Shown piece after piece: positions 53,705 to 61,243 of a DNA stretch of 64,000 bases. The notes below the pieces were generated by a model, which was not told the DNA's origin, ran no database searches, and worked only from the letters and a program-made list of their open reading frames with translations. The translations under genes and the position numbers were made by a program. This stretch comes from a bacterium (GTDB taxonomy: Bacteria > Oederibacteriota > Muellerivitia > Muellerivitales > Muellerivitaceae), in NCBI GenBank assembly GCA_035549195.1, contig DASZRK010000060.1:35301-99300 (forward strand), read 5' to 3'. Position 1 is the stretch's first letter; every line of letters begins with the position of its first letter.

Positions 53705-54453
53705 AATTAAAAGAAGCAAGACTCGCGGAAAAATCATGTTACATGTGCGAGAAGTCCGCGACGACGCGAGAGCATGTCCCACCGAGATGTCTTTTCCCGG
53801 AAATTTCAGAAAACGCTAGTCTTGGTTTTCCTGGGAAGGATTTCAGGAAAAACCTTTTCATAGTTCCTTCTTGCGAAGAACATAATTCTGGGAAATCTAA
53901 AGACGATGAATTTCTTTGGTATTCATTGTCGTTTTGTAACGCGATAAATCATTTGGCGGTCAAATATTTTTTGTCGAAGGGTAAACGCGCTCATAAGCAC
54001 CACCCGGGGATTTTTCAAAGAATGTTTCAAAGATCAAGAATGACGATTCTTACTGACGAGGACGGCGAATATAGAGCTCCGAAATTTTACTTCGAGCCGG
54101 AACGATTCGCTTTGTTAATGGAAAGGGTGGGAAAGGGGTTATATTTCAGACATTACGGAAAAAAGTATCGCGGCGCAGTCCAAACGCATGCCGAGTATGC
54201 TGGCGTGGATGTGGTGTGTGCGGGGATCGGAGCGGAGCTGATAGCCCGTATGAAGATTGAAGAGTTATTTCAGAGTAGGGAGAGGATAAAAGAGGAATTT
54301 TCGGGCGCTGACGAGTATGGGGAAAATAGAGAGGTGTTTTATTACAGCGCCAAAGAAATTAATGGAAATTTAATGATGCGCTTGACGTTCTATGAAGGGG
54401 CAAGGGTCCTCTTGATCTTTTCCGGTGATCGGTCGTCTTTACTTTCTGTTTGA
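53701..54453 (+). CDS. HNH-like nuclease/zinc protein, second gene of pair
   Basis: 250 residues from ATG 53701. N-terminal zinc-finger/HNH-like module: CYMCEKSATTREHVPPRCLF, then NLFIVPSCEEHNSGKSKDDE, giving CxxC ... H ... CxxHN with the spacing of HNH endonucleases. The remainder is unrecognised and helical, with beta strands at the end (MMRLTFYEGARVLLIFSG). Translationally coupled to the helical protein upstream. Most likely a two-gene defence or mobile-element module; unproven. Confidence 0.7.
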   Translation: MKLKEARLAEKSCYMCEKSATTREHVPPRCLFPEISENASLGFPGKDFRKNLFIVPSCEEHNSGKSKDDEFLWYSLSFCNAINHLAVKYFLSKGKRAHKHHPGIFQRMFQRSRMTILTDEDGEYRAPKFYFEPERFALLMERVGKGLYFRHYGKKYRGAVQTHAEYAGVDVVCAGIGAELIARMKIEELFQSRERIKEEFSGADEYGENREVFYYSAKEINGNLMMRLTFYEGARVLLIFSGDRSSLLSV

Positions 54454-54493
54454 TGTTGGTTTTTTAAATTAGTGAAAAAAGGGCTAGGCTCTA

Positions 54494-54844
54494 ATGAAAA
54501 GAAAATCCGGCGCGGCGAAAAGAAAAGAGAAATCCCGAGAAACATTATTTCAGTTGGTGGTGAAAAAATTTTATAGTGTTTATTGGATCGTTTCGGATGA
54601 CACTTTGAGGCGAAGGATTTTAGCGTTTACTACCAGTTCGTTATTTTCCGCGTTTTTTGTTCTGGGAATTGTGACAAGAGCACAACATGGTTTGGGGATG
54701 CAAAATATTATTTTTGGCCTTTTGAGTCTTATCTCGGGGTTTTTGGCTGCTTTTGAAGATGTAAAAAAACTGAAGTTTAATTATTGGGTCCTGATAATTT
54801 TAATTGTTTGGCCATTGTCTCTATATTTGTTTGTTCGTCGATAA
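54494..54844 (+). CDS. Small three-TM membrane protein, copy 1
   Basis: 116 residues: basic N-terminus (MKRKSGAAKRKEKSRETLFQ), then TM segments near 45-62 (TTSSLFSAFFVLGIVT), 70-88 (IIFGLLSLISGFLAAFED) and 95-113 (YWVLIILIVWPLSLYLFV). 106 of 116 residues match the copy at 56113-56463. No family recognised; size and basic start fit an immunity-like or holin-like membrane protein. Confidence 0.6.
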   Translation: MKRKSGAAKRKEKSRETLFQLVVKKFYSVYWIVSDDTLRRRILAFTTSSLFSAFFVLGIVTRAQHGLGMQNIIFGLLSLISGFLAAFEDVKKLKFNYWVLIILIVWPLSLYLFVRR

Positions 54845-54854
54845 ATGGGAACGG

Positions 54855-54983
54855 ATGGGCCCAGTTTTTTGGATGGGATCCCTGGTGGTCATCGTCTTCG
54901 GGATATCCTGGTCGATCCAAGGGGAGGTCTTATTCCCAGGTCCCCCGAAAAGTCTCGCTGAACTTATTTCAGGTTCTTGCTGA
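54855..54983 (+). pseudogene. Fragment of a small two-TM protein gene
   Basis: Encodes one TM segment (WMGSLVVIVFGISWSIQGEV) homologous to the second half of the gene remnant at 58613-58836; the first half is missing here and its place is taken by the preceding membrane-protein gene. Overlaps the 3' end of the minus-strand repeat protein gene. Confidence 0.5.
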
Positions 54984-55425
54984 TCCCACTTCCTGAGTCG
55001 TCTTCCTTTTTCATGGTGTTGGATATCTCTTGTTCCGTCTTGGACTTCTGGTCCATGTTCTTTTGGAGCTGTCCCATCTGTTGGTCATCCAGACCATCTT
55101 GTGAATTCTTTTTTCCTTTCAGGTCCTCCGCTTTTGACTGGAACTCATGCTTGGTCATGCCGGGAAGAGGCGTATGTTTGGGCTTCAGACGGTCGTTCGG
55201 GTGCTTGGGCTTCAACTTGTCATTGGGATGCTTGGGTTTGAGCCTGTCGTTCTCGTGCTTCGGCTTCAAGCGGTCATCGCGATGTTTCGGTTTCAGGCGG
55301 CTTTGGGTGGGCATGGGTTTGAGCCGGGGCCCTTCTTGGGGAAGGGCCGGGGCGGTCCATCCGGACGCGGTGGTCAAGGCGGCCAGCAGGGCATAGGCGA
55401 ATATCGGTCGTGGGGTCGGGGTCAT
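54964..55425 (-). CDS. Secreted LKPKH-repeat protein, copy 1
   Basis: 153 residues. Signal peptide (PIFAYALLAALTTASGWTAP), then five or six copies of a nine-residue repeat of the form RLKPKHxND (residues ~34-90), then a Lys/Gln/Asp-rich tail ending DDSGSGISKNLK. The repeat is strongly basic and regular, suggesting binding to a polyanion or surface polymer. Paralogue at 58839-59300. Function unknown. Confidence 0.65.
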   Translation of the reverse strand: MTPTPRPIFAYALLAALTTASGWTAPALPQEGPRLKPMPTQSRLKPKHRDDRLKPKHENDRLKPKHPNDKLKPKHPNDRLKPKHTPLPGMTKHEFQSKAEDLKGKKNSQDGLDDQQMGQLQKNMDQKSKTEQEISNTMKKEDDSGSGISKNLK

Positions 55426-55477
55426 CGGTTCTCCTGGAGATGGTTTCGGCCATTAAAAAGCCGGTCCCATTTTAGGC

Positions 55478-55587
55478 TTAAAACCACACGCTCGCGAAAA
55501 GAGATCCGTCTTTGGGGGAAATCCCCAAGCCCACCTGGGCCCCGCCTTGGGCCCATTGGTCATAGTGTTTCACCGCGCCTTCGGCGT
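55478..55587 (-). pseudogene. Orphan 3' tail 1 of the 59353-59853 gene
   Basis: Encodes the last ~36 residues (VKHYDQWAQGG ... LGISPKDGSLFASVWF, stop) of a copy of the gene at 59353-59853. Homology stops abruptly at GCGCCTTCGGCGT, where a different sequence leading into the plus-strand membrane gene begins. Frame intact but no start. Confidence 0.75.
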
Positions 55588-55621
55588 GGCGGATGATGTT
55601 TAGAGAACCTGAGGAAAAGGT

Positions 55622-56095
55622 GTGATCGTGGGAAATGGCGACAAAAAAGTGCCTGCTGTTTTATTGGTCGTGTGGGGTTTGCTCGCTTTGTTTTTGATCG
55701 TAAATCCGCTGGTTTTCCGATATTGGTTCTGGCTTGAGAACATTTTCGGATTTTTGCTCGCGTCGCTTACCTTTTTGATAATTCAGTTGCGAACGAGCCA
55801 ACTGAATCTTGGCGTTGTTCTGGCGGCCGGATATTTTACTTATGACTTGGTCATTACCTTGATCGAACTGCACCAACCTTCGGAACAGGGATGGGGCTGG
55901 ATAATGGTGTTCCTACTTGGCATGCCTTCGAACCTATTGAACGGTGTTCCGATAATTTCCGATCTAATAAGTTGTTTGAACAATTCAACACTTGAGCAGG
56001 GGGTATCATTCGCGATTTTTGGGTCCGTTCAATATTTCCTGATCGGGTTTTTCTTGGAAAAGACCTATAAGGCAATACGGAAGAGCCATAACTGA
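55622..56095 (+). CDS. Small four-TM membrane protein, copy 1
   Basis: 157 residues from GTG 55622 behind GAGGAAAAGGT. Four TM segments (VLLVVWGLLALFLIVNPLVF, FGFLLASLTFLIIQL, LGVVLAAGYFTYDLVITLIE, and one near the end). Ends FAIFGSVQYFLIGFFLEKTY, a block shared with the paralogue at 57213-57707. The DNA just upstream (GGATGATGTTTAGAGAACC) is identical in both copies. Function unknown. Confidence 0.6.
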   Translation: MIVGNGDKKVPAVLLVVWGLLALFLIVNPLVFRYWFWLENIFGFLLASLTFLIIQLRTSQLNLGVVLAAGYFTYDLVITLIELHQPSEQGWGWIMVFLLGMPSNLLNGVPIISDLISCLNNSTLEQGVSFAIFGSVQYFLIGFFLEKTYKAIRKSHN

Positions 56096-56112
56096 AAAAG
56101 GGGCAGGCTCTA

Positions 56113-56463
56113 ATGAAAAGAAAATCCGGCGCGGTGAAGAGAAGAGAGAAACCCCGAGAAACATTATTTCAGGTGGTGGTTAAAAAATTTTATAGTGTTT
56201 ATTGGATCATTTCGGATGACACCTTGAGGCGAAGGATTTTAGCGTTTACTACCAGTTCGTTATTTTCTGCGTTTTTTGTTCTGGGAATTGTGACAAGAGC
56301 AGAACGTGGTTTAGGGATGCAAAATATTATTTTTGGCCTTTTGAGTCTTATCTCGGGGTTTTTGGCTGCTTTTGAAGATGTAAAAGTACTGAAGTTTAAT
56401 TATTGGGTTTTAATAATTTTAGTTGTTTGGCCATTGTCTCTATATTTGTTTGTTCAGCGATAA
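56113..56463 (+). CDS. Small three-TM membrane protein, copy 2
   Basis: 116 residues, 106 identical to the 54494-54844 product. Even the bases before the ATG (CAGGCTCTA versus TAGGCTCTA) are kept, so the duplication includes the translation start. Follows the four-TM gene by 17 bases. Confidence 0.6.
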   Translation: MKRKSGAVKRREKPRETLFQVVVKKFYSVYWIISDDTLRRRILAFTTSSLFSAFFVLGIVTRAERGLGMQNIIFGLLSLISGFLAAFEDVKVLKFNYWVLIILVVWPLSLYLFVQR

Positions 56464-56525
56464 AAGACGCCGCTTTGCGGCCAAAAAACATCAATCACGC
56501 AAATCCTCTTTTTGGGGATCTTAGA

Positions 56526-56999
56526 ATGATAAAAAACGAAAAAGAAATACTTCGCGAGAGCCTGATCAATTTGATCTTGCCCATCGTTCTGTTTTTGATC
56601 ATCGGGATCCTTTTGTCTTCCGTTCGCAACAGCAGCCAGGACCACATTCCGACGAACTATGACATTTTCGGCACGATCGGGTTGGGGATCGCGGTTGTCG
56701 TGTTTTCCTTTTTGGTGATCGCAGAACGGACAAAGATATTAAAGAACCGACAGGGAGTGGATGCGAAAAGGGAACAACAGGAACCGCCTGGCAAATTCTT
56801 GATCTATCTGGGGTCCTTTTGGCCCGTGTATAACACGGCGATATTTTTTGCCTTTTATTTCCTGAATAAGGTCATTCTTTCGCCGGATGGCAAACGTTAC
56901 TTGTTCGGGTCCTTTTTGGCGCTTTTGATCATCCAGACGATATTTATGGTGTTGAGATTCATTTATTTGAGTAAGTACAAATTCAAGGATCGACGGTAA
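56526..56999 (+). CDS. Small four-TM membrane protein of a different type
   Basis: 157 residues from ATG 56526; an open frame extends upstream without protein character. TM segments: LINLILPIVLFLIIGILLSS, IGLGIAVVVFSFLVIAER, FLIYLGSFWPVYNTAIFFAF and LFGSFLALLIIQTIFMVLRF. Not homologous to its neighbours. Function unknown. Confidence 0.6.
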   Translation: MIKNEKEILRESLINLILPIVLFLIIGILLSSVRNSSQDHIPTNYDIFGTIGLGIAVVVFSFLVIAERTKILKNRQGVDAKREQQEPPGKFLIYLGSFWPVYNTAIFFAFYFLNKVILSPDGKRYLFGSFLALLIIQTIFMVLRFIYLSKYKFKDRR

Positions 57000-57068
57000 A
57001 AAGTCCCGCCGGATCAAAAACGGGAATTGCGGGAATAGAGGGTCAGAACAAAGGGCGCCTAGTTGGCC

Positions 57069-57178
57069 CTAAAACCGCTCACTCGCTATGAGGGAACCGT
57101 CCCTAGGGGAGATCCCCAAGCTCACCTGGGCCCCGCCTTGGGCCCACTAGTCATACCGCTTCACCGCGCCTTCGGCGT
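57069..57178 (-). pseudogene. Orphan 3' tail 2 of the 59353-59853 gene
   Basis: Same ~36-codon tail (ends RDGSLIASERF, stop), with one in-frame TAG where the parent has Gln in YDQWAQ. Homology ends at the same GCCTTCGGCGT point as tail 1 and continues into the same junction and membrane gene type. Confidence 0.75.
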
Positions 57179-57212
57179 GGAGGATGATGTTTAGAGAACC
57201 TGAGGAAAAGGT

Positions 57213-57707
57213 GTGATCGTGGGGAATATCGGCAAAACAATAATGGCGATCTTATCGACTGTCTGGGTAGTTCTGGCCTTGCTCCTTATTTTCAATCCAT
57301 TGATCGACCAATATTGGTATTGGGCGGAGAATCTTTTCGGATTTTCATTCCTTGCCCTGACCGTATCAATAATCCAACTGCGGCTCAAAAAATTCAACTT
57401 GGGGATGGCGTTGTCCCTCGGCTATTTTTTCCTTGTTCTGATCGTGCTGGTGTTCGAGTTGCGGCAACCTTCGGAAGACGGTTGGGGTTGGATCGGGGTG
57501 GCTATCCTTGGGGCGCCCTTGACGTTCTTTAGAAATGCTCCGTTGATCTTCGACCTGACCCATCTGACCGGAAACCAGACGATCCAAGATGGCCTGGCGT
57601 ATGGGTTACTGGGGACGCTTCAATATTTCCTGATCGGGTTTTTCTTGGAAAAGACCTATCGGGTGGTCGTTCTTCGGTTCGGACGGAAAAGAAAAGGCCG
57701 CGTCTAG
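57213..57707 (+). CDS. Small four-TM membrane protein, copy 2
   Basis: 164 residues from GTG 57213 behind GAGGAAAAGGT, paralogue of 55622-56095. Shared: MIVGN start, WVVLALLLIFNPLIDQYWYW, QPSEDGWGWI and LGTLQYFLIGFFLEKTYR. Considerably more diverged than the three-TM pair, so the two duplications may differ in age. Confidence 0.6.
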   Translation: MIVGNIGKTIMAILSTVWVVLALLLIFNPLIDQYWYWAENLFGFSFLALTVSIIQLRLKKFNLGMALSLGYFFLVLIVLVFELRQPSEDGWGWIGVAILGAPLTFFRNAPLIFDLTHLTGNQTIQDGLAYGLLGTLQYFLIGFFLEKTYRVVVLRFGRKRKGRV

Positions 57708-57721
57708 GTGCCTAGTTGGCC

Positions 57722-57754
57722 TTAGAAGCGCACACTCGATAAGAGGGAGCCGTC
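57722..57754 (-). pseudogene. Orphan 3' tail 3 of the 59353-59853 gene
   Basis: Only the last ten codons plus stop remain (DGSLLSSVRF). The preceding CCTAGTTGGCC is shared with tail 2, showing that the homology extends beyond the stop codon. Confidence 0.6.
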
Positions 57755-57799
57755 GAATCGAACTGTTTCGGTTCTATTCAATGGTTTCGGAGGCAATTT

Positions 57800-58426
57800 A
57801 TGAAAACCAGGATTTCCGTTCTGATGGTATGCCTAATGATATTTTTCTCGAACAAAATATATGCTCACCATGAAGAAAATGATCATGGTGATGGGCATGG
57901 TTCAATATCCGTTGTTGCTACGGTGGGTGATATGGTCATCACGAAAAATGACATTAATGACGATGGCACCCGCACCACTGCTTACCTAATTAAGCGACTC
58001 TCCAATAAAATTAAAGAAATTATTTATAACAATACCGCCAAGGAATTCAAAATTGATGTAAGCGATGATGAAGTCCAGAAGCGTTGGAATAGCATCACGA
58101 AGAATGCGGGCAGCCCAATGGACGAGGGTGCCCGGATCGGTCTTCGCGCAACCATCACCGAAGAAAAACTTGACCAAGTCATTTATAAGGAAATGGCGGA
58201 AAAGGACGGGGATTTTGCTGAATATCTCCGACTTTCGAAACGGGTTGATCCCGATGTGAAAAAAATATCAGAAATTAAGAGTCGTTTTGAGAAAAGAAAT
58301 CACACCACAGTAATTAATTATGTGTCGGCTCAAAAATATCTATGGTGGGAAAAACGCTACAAAGAAGCCAAAGTTAGAATATTGGACCCTGATCTGAAAA
58401 GTGCGATCAATTTAGTGAAGCCTTAG
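57800..58426 (+). CDS. Secreted protein with SurA-N-like region
   Basis: 208 residues from ATG 57800 behind CGGAGGC. Signal peptide (ISVLMVCLMIFFSNKIYA), a His/Asp-rich patch (HHEENDHGDGHG), then VVATVGDMVITKNDIND followed by long helices, the layout of a SurA/PpiC N-terminal chaperone segment. No PpiC rotamase domain follows. Ends in a helical region with KYLWWEKRYKEAKV. Could be a periplasmic chaperone fragment; moderately uncertain. Confidence 0.6.
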   Translation: MKTRISVLMVCLMIFFSNKIYAHHEENDHGDGHGSISVVATVGDMVITKNDINDDGTRTTAYLIKRLSNKIKEIIYNNTAKEFKIDVSDDEVQKRWNSITKNAGSPMDEGARIGLRATITEEKLDQVIYKEMAEKDGDFAEYLRLSKRVDPDVKKISEIKSRFEKRNHTTVINYVSAQKYLWWEKRYKEAKVRILDPDLKSAINLVKP

Positions 58427-58547
58427 CCCTGATCCAAGAAAAGTGTCGATCCACAATCCTTGCCTATCGGTAGAGTGCAGGTTGATTTAGGGGAGTGTCA
58501 TTGTCTTGGAGGAATAAAGGCGCCCGGTCGGATCGAAGCCTAGAACC

Positions 58548-58605
58548 TTAGAACCTCACGCTCGCCGAAAGAGAACGATCCCTGGGGGGAATTTCTCGGG
58601 CCCAT
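58548..58605 (-). pseudogene. Orphan 3' tail 4 of the 59353-59853 gene
   Basis: Encodes RDRSLSASVRF and stop, then degrades within another ~10 codons. A small duplication (CTAGAACC, TTAGAACC) lies at its end. Confidence 0.6.
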
Positions 58606-58612
58606 CAAGGCC

Positions 58613-58836
58613 ATGATCCCTCAAAAAGCCCACGACCTGGTCTATCGGACATGCGGCCTGATCGTGACGGGATGCATTTTGCTGACCATGGTTTACGACC
58701 TCTGCCTGAAGAACCCCGAATGCCAACGGGTTGGGCGGTCTTTTGGCTGGGATCCCTGGCGGTCATCGTCTTCGGGATATCCTGGTCGATCCAAGGGGAG
58801 GTCCTATTCCCGGGGCCCCCGAAAAAGTCTCGCTGA
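58613..58836 (+). pseudogene. Frameshifted small two-TM protein gene
   Basis: First half in one frame (KAHDLVYRTCGLIVTGCILL, TMVYDLCLKNPE), second half in another (TGWAVFWLGSLAVIVFGISW). Joined by a frameshift near 58726, they make a ~74-residue protein with two TM helices. The second half is also found at 54855-54983. Confidence 0.55.
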
Positions 58837-58838
58837 AC

Positions 58839-59300
58839 TTATTTCAGGTTTTTGCTGATCCCACTGCCTGAGTCGTCTTCCTTTTTCATGGTGTTGGATA
58901 TCATTTGCTCCGTCTTGGACTTCCGGTCCATTCCCTGTTGAAGTCTCGTGTTTTGGTCGCTGTTCATTTCCCCTTGTGAATCCTTTTTTCCCTTCAGCCT
59001 ATCCACTTCCGACTGGGCCTCCCCTTTTGTCATGCCGGGGAGAGGCGTATGTTTGGGTTTCAAACGGTCGTTCGGGTGCTTGGGCTTCAACTTGTCATTG
59101 GGATGCTTGGGTTTGAGCCTGTCGTCCTCATGCTTCGGCTTCAAGCGGTCGTCCCGATGTTTCGGCTTCAGGCGGCCTTGGGTGGGCATGGGTTTGAGCC
59201 GGTTCCCTTTTTGGGGAAGGGCCGGGGCGCTCCATCCGGACCCGGTGATCAAGGCGGCCAGCAGGGCATAGGCGAATATCGGTCGTGGGGTCGGGGTCAT
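58839..59300 (-). CDS. Secreted LKPKH-repeat protein, copy 2
   Basis: 153 residues, same length and architecture as 54964-55425: signal peptide, repeats of RLKPKHxxD, tail ending DDSGSGISKNLK. The repeat block is nearly identical between copies; the region after it (GEAQSEVDRLKGKKDSQGEM against EFQSKAEDLKGKKNSQDGLD) has diverged. Directly downstream of the 166-residue gene on the same strand. Confidence 0.65.
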   Translation of the reverse strand: MTPTPRPIFAYALLAALITGSGWSAPALPQKGNRLKPMPTQGRLKPKHRDDRLKPKHEDDRLKPKHPNDKLKPKHPNDRLKPKHTPLPGMTKGEAQSEVDRLKGKKDSQGEMNSDQNTRLQQGMDRKSKTEQMISNTMKKEDDSGSGISKNLK

Positions 59301-59352
59301 CGGTTCTCCTGGAGATGATTTCGGCCATTAAAAAGCCGGTCCCATTTTAGGC

Positions 59353-59853
59353 TTAAAACCGCACGCTCGCGAAAAGAGATCCGTCCTTGGGCGAAAGCCC
59401 CAAGCCCACCTGGGCGCCGCCTTGGGCCCACTGGTCATAGTGTTTCACCGCGCCTTCGGCGTCCAGCCCCGACAAACGATCCAATAACAGGAAGAGCCCG
59501 CCTAGGCCAAAGCCGGTCCCGGCCAGGGCCGAGGGAAGCTCCGTATCCCGGTTGCCGTCATCCAGGGAGATCATCAGCCCCGTCGTTACCAACCCCAGGC
59601 CCAGCCCCAGGCTGATATAGGCCGCAATCTTGTCCCGCTGGGCCGCTTCGACCGAACCGATGGCCTGCTTATCCCCTGAGATGGAAATGACCTGCTTGAG
59701 TTCCCCCAGGTTGTCGAGGCTCCTGCCTTCGTAGGAAAAATGGGAGGTGAAAAGGTCGCCCGTCGAGAGGATGAGCTCGGGCTTGGCCAAGGCCTGAGCG
59801 GCCAGGGGCAAGAGGAGGAAGGTGAGGAGGAGCTTGCGGTGGATGGGTCCCAT
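59353..59853 (-). CDS. Secreted protein with barrel-like C-terminal tail, parent of the orphan tails
   Basis: 166 residues. Signal peptide (HRKLLLTFLLLPLAAQALA), a polar part (~20-75), two hydrophobic Gly-rich segments (AAYISLGLGLGLVTTGLMIS and LAGTGFGLGGLFLLLDRLSG) and a C-terminal strand VGLGLSPKDGSLFASVRF. The alternating pattern and terminal Phe look like a BAM recognition strand, though the protein is short for a barrel. Its 3' end is copied four more times in the 4 kb to the left. Function unknown. Confidence 0.65.
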   Translation of the reverse strand: MGPIHRKLLLTFLLLPLAAQALAKPELILSTGDLFTSHFSYEGRSLDNLGELKQVISISGDKQAIGSVEAAQRDKIAAYISLGLGLGLVTTGLMISLDDGNRDTELPSALAGTGFGLGGLFLLLDRLSGLDAEGAVKHYDQWAQGGAQVGLGLSPKDGSLFASVRF

Positions 59854-59969
59854 GGGGAGCGATTATAGCCATGTCCCTGGGAACCCGTTCTTTCAAAAAG
59901 CTATTGCTGTTATTGGGCCGCTGGGCTGTAATGCCGCCATTGCCGGATACCGTTCCATGGAGAATGAGA

Positions 59970-60806
59970 ATGAAAAAGCTTCTTGTCTTGCTGATGGCCG
60001 TGATGGGTTTGGGGATGGTCTCTTCCGCTTGGGCCAAGGCCAAGATGGCCGACACGAGCGCAACGGTGGAGATGGGATCGGGCGTCTTTTTCAGCGCCTA
60101 TAGCGCCATGGACCTGGCGTCCCTGGGGGACATGGGCAAAGCGGTCAAGGCCTTCGACGATGTCGCCAAGAACAACTTCGGCGACCAGACCCATTTCAAC
60201 AACGATGGCCTGGGGATCCTGGTGGGCGGCCAACTCGGCCTCCAACTGGACAAGAACAACAGCCTATCCGTGGGCATCGAGAACACCTGGACCTCCCAGA
60301 TGGGGACCACCATCTACGCCGGAACGGACGCCCACTATTTCCAACTGATGGACCCCACCCTGTTGGGGGTCGCCCTGAACTACGGCCTGGACCTGCTGAA
60401 CGAGGGCGGGAACCACACGCGGCTCACCCTGGGCGCGGGTTTTTACCACGCCTCGCTCCATTACGCCTCCAACCTCGAATCCGATACGCTCTATGTGGGT
60501 GATTTCGGATCGGACAACATCGGCGGGACCCTCGGGCTATCCGAGGAATTGGGATTGGGCGGGGGCTTTTCCTTCTTGGTGGATGCCCGTTTCCGCGTGG
60601 CCGATTTCGGCCAACTGGAATCCAATAACCTGACCTTCGGCGGCACTGCCACCTCGGGCACTTACCGCCTGGTCTCCTCCTCGGACACCCAGTTCTACGA
60701 GATCAATCCCAAGGCCACGTCCTACACTCCACCTTCGGGCTACCATTGGACGGACCTAGACTATACGGGCTTTACCGGCAACCTCGGCTTCAAGCTCGCT
60801 TTGTAA
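59970..60806 (+). CDS. Outer-membrane beta-barrel protein
   Basis: 278 residues from ATG 59970 (GGAGAATGAGA just upstream); an earlier ATG at 59871 would bury the signal peptide. Signal peptide (LLVLLMAVMGLGMVSSAWA), then amphipathic strands typical of a barrel: DGLGILVGGQLGLQLDKNNS, LSVGIENTWTSQMGT, TLGAGFYHASLHYASNL, ending GNLGFKLAL. Divergent from the 166-residue gene, with its own terminator. No specific family. Confidence 0.72.
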   Translation: MKKLLVLLMAVMGLGMVSSAWAKAKMADTSATVEMGSGVFFSAYSAMDLASLGDMGKAVKAFDDVAKNNFGDQTHFNNDGLGILVGGQLGLQLDKNNSLSVGIENTWTSQMGTTIYAGTDAHYFQLMDPTLLGVALNYGLDLLNEGGNHTRLTLGAGFYHASLHYASNLESDTLYVGDFGSDNIGGTLGLSEELGLGGGFSFLVDARFRVADFGQLESNNLTFGGTATSGTYRLVSSSDTQFYEINPKATSYTPPSGYHWTDLDYTGFTGNLGFKLAL

Positions 60807-60818
60807 GGAAGGCTTCCC

Positions 60819-60855
60819 AAGCCCCACGGCGGTCATCGCCGTGGGGCTTTTTTAT
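60819..60855 (+). terminator. Rho-independent terminator
   Basis: AAGCCCCACGGC / GCCGTGGGGCTT, a perfect 12-base stem with loop GGTCATC and a T-run, 13 bases after the barrel gene stop. Confidence 0.92.
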
Positions 60856-60871
60856 TGGGGGACCTTCCCGC

Positions 60872-61243
60872 TCAGCCCCGGGCGATGAGGTAAAGGGCCA
60901 TGAGCAATCCGAAGATCACCAGCCCGAAGGCGGTGGCCACGCCCAGGCGGGAAAGGGACGGGGGATCGGTCTTCCCCTGCTTGAGCTTGGCGCAGAAGCG
61001 GATGTAATCGAGGGTCGCACCCAGTTCCACCAAAACCCCCATCAGCACCAGGAGCGTTCCCAGCCACATGGAGGCGCTCGAGTGGGGATCGGGGATGTCC
61101 GAGGCCTGGGCCCGCATGAGCCTAAGGAAAAGCCCGAAGCGCGCCACCACGAAACCGAAGCCCATGAGGGCCAGCCCCGTGCGCACCCAGGCCAGGAAGG
61201 TCCTCTCTTTCGCCCAATAGATCCTCGGGTCCTGCTTGGCCAT
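60872..61243 (-). CDS. DUF202 / YidH-family inner-membrane protein
   Basis: 123 residues from ATG 61243; the frame is open far upstream but the conserved protein starts MAKQDPRIYWAKERTFLAW. The LAWVRTGLALMGFGFVVARF motif is diagnostic of the DUF202 family. Three TM segments. Function of the family unknown. Confidence 0.88.
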   Translation of the reverse strand: MAKQDPRIYWAKERTFLAWVRTGLALMGFGFVVARFGLFLRLMRAQASDIPDPHSSASMWLGTLLVLMGVLVELGATLDYIRFCAKLKQGKTDPPSLSRLGVATAFGLVIFGLLMALYLIARG

